Shown: positions 35,822 to 42,789 of the stretch, piece after piece
How positions within the stretch are numbered: the stretch's first letter is position 1
How the letters are laid out: every line of letters starts with the position of its first letter
DNA from: Anaeromyxobacter diazotrophicus
GTDB lineage: Bacteria; Myxococcota; Myxococcia; Myxococcales; Anaeromyxobacteraceae
Assembly (NCBI RefSeq): GCF_013340205.1
Contig: NZ_BJTG01000006.1
Span: 248,001 to 312,000 of the forward strand
DNA length: 64,000 bases
Direction: 5' to 3'
Position numbers and translations under genes: made by a program
Notes under the pieces: model-generated
The model's input: only the letters and a program-made list of their open reading frames with translations
Database searches by the model: none
Told to the model about the DNA's origin: nothing

Positions 35822-37093
35822 TCAGGGGGGCGGGGAGCGCGGGAGCTCCACCGTGAAGGTGGTCCCGCCCTCGCCGGTCGCCACCTCGATCGTGCCCCCG
35901 TGGGCCTCGACGAGCGACCGCACGATGAACAGCCCCAGCCCCACGCCGCCGCTCGCGTCGCGGCGGTCGGAGGCGCCGCGCCGGAACGGCTCGAAGATCA
36001 CGGGGAGCACCTCGGGCGGGATGGGCGGGCCCTCGTTGTGCACCTCGGCTCGGACGGCGTCCGGCTGCCCGGAGAGGCGCACCTGGACCGGCGCGCCCGG
36101 GGTGCCGTGGTGGCAGGCGTTGCCGACCAGGTTGGAGAGGATCTGCTCGAGGCGCTCCGGGTCCCAGCGCCCGGCCAGGTCGCCCGCCTCGGACAGGTGG
36201 ATGACGCTGCCGCGCCAGGCGGTGCGGACCTCCTGCACCACCGCCCGCCCGACCTCCCCCAGGTCCGCCTGCTGCGGCGCGACCGCGAAGCCTCCGGCCA
36301 CCCGCAGCCGCGTGAAGTCGAGCAGGTCGCGCACCAACCCCGACATGCGGGCCGCGCTCGACACGATGCGCTGCGCGGCGCGGAGGCGCGCGGTCGGCAG
36401 GTCGGGGGCGCGCGCGAGGAGCGCCGCCGAGCCGGCGATGGCGTTGAGCGGGGTGCGCAGGTCGTGGCCGACGATGCCCATGAGCTGCTGCTGCAGCTCG
36501 AGGGCGCGGCGCTGCTCCTCCTCGCGGCGCCCCCGGTCCGCGAGGTGCCCGCGCACGGCCACGGCGGCGGCCGCGACGAGGAGCAGCAGGCCGGCGTCGA
36601 TCGCGACCGTCAACCAGCCGGCGAGCGAGAGCCCGTGCTGGGCCCGGCGGTCGGCCTCCCCGAGGTCGCGCCGCTGCAGCGCCGCCAGCTCCTCGACCCC
36701 CGCCGCGGCGAGCCCGAAGGGCGCGCTGCAGCCGGGGCCGTCGAGCGCCCGCGGCAGCTCGCGCAGCGCCGCGAACCAGATCTCCGACCGGCCCGTGCCC
36801 CCCGCCGCGTCCGCGACGAGCCGCTCCCACGCGGCCGCGATCTCGGCGCGCGGGGCCTCCGGTGGGGCCGCCTGCGGCTCGGGCGCGAGGGGGAGGCCGG
36901 CGCAGATCGCCTCCGCCTTGCGGAGCGCGGCCGAGAGGTGCTCGGCGGCGGCGAGCGCGCGGAAGCCGTCGGTGACCGCCGCGGCCTCGGTGCGGCGCGT
37001 CTCGATCACGCGCGAGGACACGGCGGCGCCGCCCAGGGTGCCCGCCGCCAGCAAGCCGAAGAGCACCGAGACCCGTGTCGGAACCAGCCTCAA
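35822..37093 (-). CDS. Membrane sensor histidine kinase
   Basis: A 423-residue kinase with two membrane helices (about 5-25 and 150-175) and a short helical sensor domain between them. The HisKA box is LMGIVGHDLRTPLNAIAG (phospho-His about residue 206). ATP-binding boxes are LSNLVGNACHHG and GGVGLGLFIVRSLVEAHGG. The start is uncertain: TTG at 37091-37093 is preferred because AGGAGA lies 7 bases upstream and the first helix follows directly; the long open frame upstream runs through the aminotransferase gene region and is not real. It converges on the chemoreceptor gene. No response regulator gene is adjacent. Confidence 0.82.
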   Translation of the reverse strand: MRLVPTRVSVLFGLLAAGTLGGAAVSSRVIETRRTEAAAVTDGFRALAAAEHLSAALRKAEAICAGLPLAPEPQAAPPEAPRAEIAAAWERLVADAAGGTGRSEIWFAALRELPRALDGPGCSAPFGLAAAGVEELAALQRRDLGEADRRAQHGLSLAGWLTVAIDAGLLLLVAAAAVAVRGHLADRGRREEEQRRALELQQQLMGIVGHDLRTPLNAIAGSAALLARAPDLPTARLRAAQRIVSSAARMSGLVRDLLDFTRLRVAGGFAVAPQQADLGEVGRAVVQEVRTAWRGSVIHLSEAGDLAGRWDPERLEQILSNLVGNACHHGTPGAPVQVRLSGQPDAVRAEVHNEGPPIPPEVLPVIFEPFRRGASDRRDASGGVGLGLFIVRSLVEAHGGTIEVATGEGGTTFTVELPRSPPP

Positions 37094-37230
37094 AGCGCGC
37101 TCTCCTGGCTGCGCTGGCCGCTGGGGCGGAGGGTACTCGCAGCGAGCGCCTCCTCTGCGGCCAACCGAGCGTCCCCAGGATGTACCCGGAACATGGTACG
37201 ACGCAACGTGCGAGGAGGGCGGAGGCTTTC

Positions 37231-38418
37231 CTACCTGTCCGAGCGCGACACTCCGCTGCGCCCGAGCACCCGCGCGAGCCGGCCGAGGGCGTCGGTCAGC
37301 TCGGCGGGCGGCACCGCGGTGAAGCAGAGCCGCACCCAGGTGCCATAGTCGCGCCCGGCGGCGGGGCCGGGGGTGAGCAGCACGCCCGCGTCGAGGCAGC
37401 GCTCGAGGAAGCCGGGGAGCCCTTCGCCGGGCAGGAAGTAGGGCGCCGCGTCGAGGAAGAGGAACGTGCCCGCCTCGGGGGCGGGCAGCCCGAGCGCGGC
37501 GGCCGCCTCGGCACCGGCCCGGGCGTAGAGGCGCCGCGTCTCCGCCAGCCAGGCGTCGCCCTCCTCGAGGGCGCGGGCGGCCCCGAGCTGCATGGGACGC
37601 GGGGCGCAGTACGCGTTGAAGACCTGGACGCCGCGGATGGCGCGCATCGCGTCCGGCGGCCCGTGGACGAAGCCGACCCGCCCGCCGGCGAAGGCGTAGC
37701 TCTTCGACAGCGTGTGGCTCGCCACGGTGCGGTCGGCGAGGTCCGCGCGGAGCCACAGCGGCCGGTGCGGCTGGCCGTAGACGAGCTCCTCGTAGGCGTC
37801 GTCCGCGAGGACCCACAGGTCGTGGCGCCGCGCCACGCGCGCCACCGCGTCGACGACCGGCTCCGGCAGGATGCGGCCGGTCGGGTTGTGCGGGGTGTTG
37901 ACGTAGACGGCGGCCGTGCGCGGGGTGACCGCCGCCTCGAGCGCCGCCTCCGGGTCGAAGCCCGGCTCGCCGAGGCGCGTGAAGAACGGCACCTCCACCG
38001 GCGCGCAGCCGCGGGTGGTGGCGAGGCCGCGGATGAGCGGCCAGAACGGCGAGGGCAGGAGGAGCTCGTCGCCCGGATCGAGCAGCGCCGCCAGCACGAG
38101 CGCGAGGCCGGTGGTCGCGCCCGGCACGACCTGCAGGCAGGCGGGGTCGAGGTCGTGCCCGTAGCGGCCCGCCAGCCGGCGCCGGATGGCGGCGAGGAGC
38201 GCGGGCTCCCCCTGCACCGGCGCGTAGTTGTGCAGGCGCGGGTGCTCGGCCGTGCGCTGCGCCTCCGCCCGCGCGCCCTCGGGTGGGTCGAGGTAGGTGT
38301 CGCCGACGTGGAGCGGGTGGATCGTGCCGCCGCGGCGCCGCGCGCGCTCCGCGAGCGCGCTGTAGACGTCCGCGGAGAGGCCGGCGGTGGCGGCGGAGAG
38401 CGAGGGGTGGCGCGGCAT
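37231..38418 (-). CDS. PLP-dependent aminotransferase, class I/II
   Basis: A 395-residue fold-type I aminotransferase. It shows the Gly/Thr PLP-phosphate region (VVPGATTGLALVLAAL), the Asn in YVNTPHNPTGRILP, the Asp/Tyr in LADDAYEELVYG, and the PLP-lysine in HTLSKSYAFAGGRVGF (about residue 230). The C-terminal Arg is in GTWVRLCFTA. The acceptor amino acid is not evident. The ATG at 38418 fits the usual start of the family; TACGAT 13 bases upstream may be its -10 box. Confidence 0.88.
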   Translation of the reverse strand: MPRHPSLSAATAGLSADVYSALAERARRRGGTIHPLHVGDTYLDPPEGARAEAQRTAEHPRLHNYAPVQGEPALLAAIRRRLAGRYGHDLDPACLQVVPGATTGLALVLAALLDPGDELLLPSPFWPLIRGLATTRGCAPVEVPFFTRLGEPGFDPEAALEAAVTPRTAAVYVNTPHNPTGRILPEPVVDAVARVARRHDLWVLADDAYEELVYGQPHRPLWLRADLADRTVASHTLSKSYAFAGGRVGFVHGPPDAMRAIRGVQVFNAYCAPRPMQLGAARALEEGDAWLAETRRLYARAGAEAAAALGLPAPEAGTFLFLDAAPYFLPGEGLPGFLERCLDAGVLLTPGPAAGRDYGTWVRLCFTAVPPAELTDALGRLARVLGRSGVSRSDR

Positions 38419-38590
38419 GGCGGAGCGCCGGATCGTAGCACGCCGGGCGGCGCCGCTCACGGCTCGCCGGCCGGCGCGAGGCGCTGCAGCTCGACCGCGC
38501 AGGCGCCCCTCGCCTGCGGTATGAGTGGCGAACCGCCCCGGGCCGCCCGCGGCTCTCACCCGCGCGGCCTCGCCGCCGCCCCTCACGCGC

Positions 38591-39571
38591 ATGCGCCTCG
38601 GCCAACGCCAGATCCCGCTCGCCGCCCTGCTCGTGGTCGCCGGAGGCGTCGCCGTCTGCGTCCCCGGCGTCCCCGCGGCGGCGGCGCTGGCCGGCGGGAT
38701 CGCCATCGCCCTCACCGTCGGGAACCCGCTCGCCGCCAGGACGCGCCCGCTCGCGAAGGAGCTCCTCCCCGCCTCGGTGGTCGCGCTCGGCGGCGGGATG
38801 GACCTGGCCGCGGTGGCGCGCGTCGGCGCCCACGGGATCGGGTACACGGTGGTGTCGATCGGCGCCTGCGCTGCGCTGGGGTGGGGGCTCTCGCGGGCGC
38901 TGGCCGTCGAGCGCCGCACCGGGCTGCTCGTCACGGTCGGCACCGCCATCTGCGGCGGGAGCGCCATCGCCGCGGCGGCGCCGGTGCTCGGGGCGGACGA
39001 CCGCGAGCTCTCGGTCTCGCTGGCGACGGTGTTCGTGCTGAACGCGGTGGCGCTGGTCGTGTTTCCGCCGCTCGGCCACGCCGCGCACCTGTCGCAGCCG
39101 GCCTTCGGGCTGTGGTCGGCGCTCGCCATCCACGACACGAGCTCGGTGGTGGGGGCGGGGATGCAGTACGGCCCGGTGGCGCTCGCCGTGGCCACCACCG
39201 TCAAGCTCGCCCGCGCGCTGTGGATCGTGCCGGTCACGCTGCTGCTCGGGGTGCTCGAGCGGCGGCGCGCGACGGCGGCCGGCCCGGCGGGCACCGCGGG
39301 CGCGCGCAGCCGCCCGCCCTGGTTCATCCTCGGCTTCGTCCTCGCCGCCGCGCTCGCGACCTACGCCCCCGGGCTGCGCCCGGCCGGGAAGCTCCTCGCG
39401 GCGGTGGGCGGCCGCGCGCTCGTCCTGACGCTGTTCCTGATCGGCCTGGGCCTCTCCCGCGCCAGCCTGCGCGCGGTGGGGGCGCGGCCGCTGCTGCTCG
39501 GGGCCGCGCTGTGGCTCGCCATGGGGACCGGGACGCTCGCCGCGGTCTACCTCGGCTGGGCGGCGCTGTAG
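38591..39571 (+). CDS. YeiH-family putative sulfate exporter (first copy)
   Basis: A 326-residue membrane protein with about 10 hydrophobic helices. It has the family's internal Gly-rich motifs: LPASVVALGGGMDLAAV near 65, GTAICGGSAIAAAAPVLGA near 120, and IHDTSSVVGAGMQYG near 180. The family is annotated as putative sulfate (sulfonate-derived) exporters. A GTG at 38525 would add 22 low-complexity residues; the ATG at 38591 sits just before the first helix and is preferred. It precedes a paralogue and the sulfite reductase genes. Confidence 0.85.
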   Translation: MRLGQRQIPLAALLVVAGGVAVCVPGVPAAAALAGGIAIALTVGNPLAARTRPLAKELLPASVVALGGGMDLAAVARVGAHGIGYTVVSIGACAALGWGLSRALAVERRTGLLVTVGTAICGGSAIAAAAPVLGADDRELSVSLATVFVLNAVALVVFPPLGHAAHLSQPAFGLWSALAIHDTSSVVGAGMQYGPVALAVATTVKLARALWIVPVTLLLGVLERRRATAAGPAGTAGARSRPPWFILGFVLAAALATYAPGLRPAGKLLAAVGGRALVLTLFLIGLGLSRASLRAVGARPLLLGAALWLAMGTGTLAAVYLGWAAL

Positions 39572-39589
39572 CTCGCCCCATCCGGCATC

Positions 39590-39640
39590 ACGGACAGACG
39601 TCCGTTGTCCGCTTGACAGGACGCGCGTCCGCGATACAAG
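39590..39640 (+). promoter_or_regulatory. Promoter with palindromes upstream of the sulfur operon
   Basis: TTGACA (39613-39618), a 16-base spacer and TACAAG (39635-39640) form the best sigma-70-like promoter in the window. The spacer holds a perfect 12-base palindrome GGACGCGCGTCC (39619-39630). Upstream is a second dyad ACGGAC-N4-GTCCGT (39590-39605), centred 27 bases away. Both share GGAC/GTCC half-sites, as expected for an operator bound by a dimeric regulator. The regulator is not identifiable. Confidence 0.55.
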
Positions 39641-39649
39641 ATGCAGCGC

Positions 39650-39754
39650 ATGCTGGCCGCCACGGCGCGACGCGCCCAAGCCCGAACCGCTCACGCGCCC
39701 GCCGCCGGGTGCGCCTGTCCCGAGCCGGCGCCTCCCGCGCGAATGCGCGGCTGA
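39650..39754 (+). CDS. Candidate cysteine-containing leader peptide (34 aa)
   Basis: A short ORF begins 9 bases after the -10 box of the sulfur-operon promoter, so its mRNA would be nearly leaderless. The peptide contains AAGCACPEPAPP with Cys at residues 21 and 23, followed by a stretch of prolines that would also slow ribosomes. An in-frame ATG nine bases earlier is an alternative start. Downstream, two copies of GCCGGCGC (39724-39731 and 39756-39763) can each pair with GCGCCGGC (39800-39807), an arrangement seen in attenuators. In such GC-rich DNA this may still be chance. Confidence 0.35.
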   Translation: MLAATARRAQARTAHAPAAGCACPEPAPPARMRG

Positions 39755-39862
39755 CGCCGGCGCTCCACCCCTCCCGCCCCTCCCACCGCTTCGCCTCACG
39801 CGCCGGCCCGACCAGGGCTGCGGAGCCGTGCGCGCTCGAACCTCGGCCCCCGCGAGCAGACC

Positions 39863-41203
39863 ATGTCGAACCTCCCGCAGAACGCGCTCCCCTGGCACCG
39901 GCGCGAGGACACCTGGGCCATCTTCATCGCGCTCGGGCTCGTGCTGGCGGTGAGCGGCGCCTTCTTCCTCGGCGCCTCGCGCGCGGTCGGCGCGGCCGCG
40001 CTCGCCATCCCGACCTGGTCAGGCAGCCTCGGCGCCGTGACCGCCGCCCTGCGCGCCCAGCCGGCCGGGCCGCTCGCCCTGCTCCTCGTCTTCCTCGTCG
40101 CCTTCTCGGCCGCCTCGGCGGTCATCGGCTGGGACGTCGTCAAGTACGCCGCCGGCTTCGCGCTGCTCTTCGCGGTCTCGCTGGTGGTGGCGGTCCTGGG
40201 CTCGAACCAGACGCTCAAGGACTGGCAGCTCGAGACGCCGCTCCTGGCGCTCCTGGTCGGCATGGCGCTCGGGAACGCGGTGGCGCTCCCGGCGTGGTTC
40301 CAGTCGGCGCTCCGCACCGAGTTCTACGTCAAGGTCGGCATCGTCCTCATGGGCGCGACGCTCCCCTTCACCATCATCCTGCAGGCGGGCCCCCTCGCCG
40401 TCGCGCAGGCGACCGTGGTCGCGGTGACGACCTTCACCGCCATCTACCTCGCCGCCACCCGCCTGTTCGGCCTCGATCCGCGCTTCGGCGCCACCCTCGG
40501 CGCGGGCGGCTCGATCTGCGGCGTCTCCGCGGCCATCGCCATCGGCGGCGCCTGCCGCGCCGAGAAGAGCCACGTGTCGGTCGCGATCTCGATGGTGATC
40601 CTGTGGGCGGTGGCCATGATCTTCGCGCTGCCGGTCGCGGCGCGGCACCTCGGGCTCGCGGCGGGCCCGGCCGGCGCCTGGATCGGCACCTCCGAGTTCG
40701 CCGACGCGGCCGGCTTCGCCGCCGCCGCCGCCCTGGGCGACGAGCGCGCGGTGAAGACCTTCACGCTCATGAAGGTGGTGGGGCGCGACATGTTCGTCGG
40801 CCTCTGGGCGCTGGTGGTGGCGTTCCTGTCGGTCACGGTCTGGGAGCGGAAGCGCGCCGCGGACGCGGAGCGCGTGGGGCTGGGCGAGGTGTGGCGGCGC
40901 TTCCCCAAGTTCATCCTGGGCTTCTTCGTGGCGTCGCTCGTCGTGACGGTGATCCTGGCCTCGCTCGACGGGCGGATCGGGACCCGCTTCTCCAAGGAGG
41001 CCGTGGGCCCGCTCAAGACGCTGCGCGGCTGGGCGTTCACCTGGACCTTCCTCTCCATCGGCTTCACCACCCGCTTCCGCGAGCTGACGCGCTTCGGCTG
41101 GAAGCCGTTCGCCGCCTTCGCGCTGGGCGTCGCCGTCAACGTCCCGCTCGGCTACTGGCTCTCCACGCGGGTCTTCGCGAGCTACTGGCTCGCGGTGAAG
41201 TAG
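39863..41203 (+). CDS. YeiH-family putative sulfate exporter (second copy, long form)
   Basis: A 446-residue membrane protein with about 11-12 hydrophobic segments. An N-terminal cytosolic stretch (NALPWHRREDTWAIFIALGLVLAV) leads into the YeiH core with EFYVKVGIVLMGATLPF, LGAGGSICGVSAAIAIGGACRAEK and KVVGRDMFVGLWAL. Compared with the first copy it has extra N-terminal helices. The shared operon with siroheme synthase and sulfite reductase genes supports a role in moving sulfate, sulfite or a sulfonate; the direction of transport is not proven. Confidence 0.87.
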   Translation: MSNLPQNALPWHRREDTWAIFIALGLVLAVSGAFFLGASRAVGAAALAIPTWSGSLGAVTAALRAQPAGPLALLLVFLVAFSAASAVIGWDVVKYAAGFALLFAVSLVVAVLGSNQTLKDWQLETPLLALLVGMALGNAVALPAWFQSALRTEFYVKVGIVLMGATLPFTIILQAGPLAVAQATVVAVTTFTAIYLAATRLFGLDPRFGATLGAGGSICGVSAAIAIGGACRAEKSHVSVAISMVILWAVAMIFALPVAARHLGLAAGPAGAWIGTSEFADAAGFAAAAALGDERAVKTFTLMKVVGRDMFVGLWALVVAFLSVTVWERKRAADAERVGLGEVWRRFPKFILGFFVASLVVTVILASLDGRIGTRFSKEAVGPLKTLRGWAFTWTFLSIGFTTRFRELTRFGWKPFAAFALGVAVNVPLGYWLSTRVFASYWLAVK

Positions 41204-41212
41204 GGGCGCGCC

Positions 41213-41452
41213 ATGGTCGATCTCCTGACGCTGGTCACCCCCGAGCGCGGCCTCGCCCGCTGCCGGGCCCGCGAGCTCGGCGCGGCGCTCGCCGGGCTCG
41301 GCTTCGAGCGCCGGCCGGCGCCCGCCGGCGAGGCCTTCGCCTCGACCGAGGTGGAGGCGGGGGCGGTGAAGCGGCACCTGCTCGCGGCCGGGTTCCGCGA
41401 CCGGGAGTTCCGGGTGGTCCTCGAGTACGTGCGGCAGTGGGGGGTCCTGTGA
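41213..41452 (+). CDS. Small protein in the sulfur cluster (79 aa, unknown)
   Basis: I do not recognise the family. The 79 residues are mixed alpha/beta in character (LARCRARELGAALAGLGFERR, then FRVVLEYVRQWGVL), with no signal or membrane segment. Two genes flank it tightly: the transporter stops 9 bases earlier, and its own stop overlaps the GTG of the siroheme synthase gene. That spacing, and a normal codon pattern, support a real gene. A role in sulfite or nitrite assimilation is inference from context. Confidence 0.68.
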   Translation: MVDLLTLVTPERGLARCRARELGAALAGLGFERRPAPAGEAFASTEVEAGAVKRHLLAAGFRDREFRVVLEYVRQWGVL

Positions 41453-42789
41453 GCGCGCCGCTCCTGCCGCTCTTCGTGAAGCTCGCGGGGCGCCCGGTGG
41501 TGGTGGTGGGCGGCGGCGCGATGGCCGCGCTGCGCGTGCGGCAGCTCGCCGAGGTGGGCGCGCGCGTGACGGTGGTGGCGCCCGAGGTGCGCGAGGAGGT
41601 GGCCCGCGCCGCCGGCGCGGTGGTCCGCCGCGGCTTCCTCCCCGAGGACCTCGACGGCGCGTGGCTCGCGGTCGCGGCCGCCACCCCGGAGGTGAACCGG
41701 GCGGTGGCGGCGGCCGCCGAGGCGCGGCGGCTGCTCGTCAACGCGGTGGACGACCCGGAGCACGCCAGCGCCTACACGGCGGGGGTGGTGCGGCGGGGCG
41801 AGGCGACCGTCGCCATCTCGACCGGCGGCCGCGCACCGGCGCTGGCGGGGCTCCTGCGCGAGGCGATCGACGCCGTGCTCCCCCGCGAGCTGGGGCGCTG
41901 GGTCGAGCTCGGCGAGGCGGAGCGCGGCGCCTGGAAGCGCGGGAAGGTCCCGCTCGCCACCCGCCGGCCCATGCTGCTCCGCAAGCTGAACGCCCTCTAC
42001 GACGGCGCCGAGCCGGCGCCCGCCCGCGCGCCGGGGGGCTTCGTCTCGCTGGTGGGGGCGGGGCCCGGCGATCCCGGGCTCCTCACCCGGCGCGCGGCGG
42101 AGCGCCTGGCGGCGGCGGACCTCGTGCTCTACGACGCGCTCGTCGACGCGGAGCTGCTCCGGCTGGCGCCGCGCGCCCACTGCTTCCACGTCGGGAAGCG
42201 GGCCGGCCGCCCCAGCGTCTCGCAGCGGGCCATCGAGCGGCTCCTGATCCGCGGCGCGCGGCGCGGGCAGCGGGTGGTGCGGCTCAAGTGCGGCGACCCG
42301 TTCGTCTTCGGCCGCGGCGGCGAGGAGGCGCTGGCGCTCGCCCAGGCCGGCGTGCCGTTCGAGGTGGTGCCGGGCCTCTCCTCGGCCCTCGCCGCCCCGG
42401 CGCTGGCCGGCATCCCGGTCACCCACCGCGGCGTCGCCGCCGGGTTCGCGGTCGTCTCCGGGCACGCCGAGGCGACCTACGGGCCGCTCGTCGACGCCCT
42501 CCCGCCGACCGGCGTGACGCTGGTCGTGCTCATGGGCGTGGCCGCCCGCGCCGCGCTGGCCGACCGGCTGCGCGCGCGCGGGTGGAGCGCGAGCACGCCC
42601 GCCGCGCTCCTCCTCGGCGCCTCCAGCGCCGAGGGCTTCACCTGGACCGGGCCGCTCTCCGCGCTGGGCGAGGCGCCCATCCCGCCGGAGCGCGCCCACC
42701 TCCCCGGGACGCTGGTGGTGGGCGCGGTCGCCGCGCTCGCCTCGGCGGCCCACGCCGATCACCCCGCCGCCAGCGCGCGGCTCGCCTGA
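41449..42789 (+). CDS. cysG: Siroheme synthase (CysG-like: precorrin-2 dehydrogenase plus uroporphyrinogen-III methyltransferase)
   Basis: A 446-residue fusion that makes siroheme for the reductase encoded next door. Residues 1-195 are the dehydrogenase/ferrochelatase part with NAD site VVVVGGGAMAALRVRQLAEVG and ISTGGRAPALAGLLRE. Residues 200-446 are the SAM-dependent methyltransferase: LVGAGPGDPGLLTRRA, VRLKCGDPFVFGRGGEE, PFEVVPGLSSALAAPA and GIPVTHRG. The GTG start overlaps the preceding stop; its own stop overlaps the reductase start by one base (TGATG). Confidence 0.93.
   Translation: MSAPLLPLFVKLAGRPVVVVGGGAMAALRVRQLAEVGARVTVVAPEVREEVARAAGAVVRRGFLPEDLDGAWLAVAAATPEVNRAVAAAAEARRLLVNAVDDPEHASAYTAGVVRRGEATVAISTGGRAPALAGLLREAIDAVLPRELGRWVELGEAERGAWKRGKVPLATRRPMLLRKLNALYDGAEPAPARAPGGFVSLVGAGPGDPGLLTRRAAERLAAADLVLYDALVDAELLRLAPRAHCFHVGKRAGRPSVSQRAIERLLIRGARRGQRVVRLKCGDPFVFGRGGEEALALAQAGVPFEVVPGLSSALAAPALAGIPVTHRGVAAGFAVVSGHAEATYGPLVDALPPTGVTLVVLMGVAARAALADRLRARGWSASTPAALLLGASSAEGFTWTGPLSALGEAPIPPERAHLPGTLVVGAVAALASAAHADHPAASARLA

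Noticed and set aside
38525-38590. Extra 22 N-terminal codons for the first YeiH-type protein
   Set aside because: They are Pro/Ala-rich without homology; the ATG at 38591 sits directly before the first membrane helix.
35822-39898. Very long minus-strand frame running through the kinase, aminotransferase and transporter region
   Set aside because: Only its first 423 codons (35822-37093) match a histidine kinase; the rest lies opposite or over other recognisable genes and has no homology.
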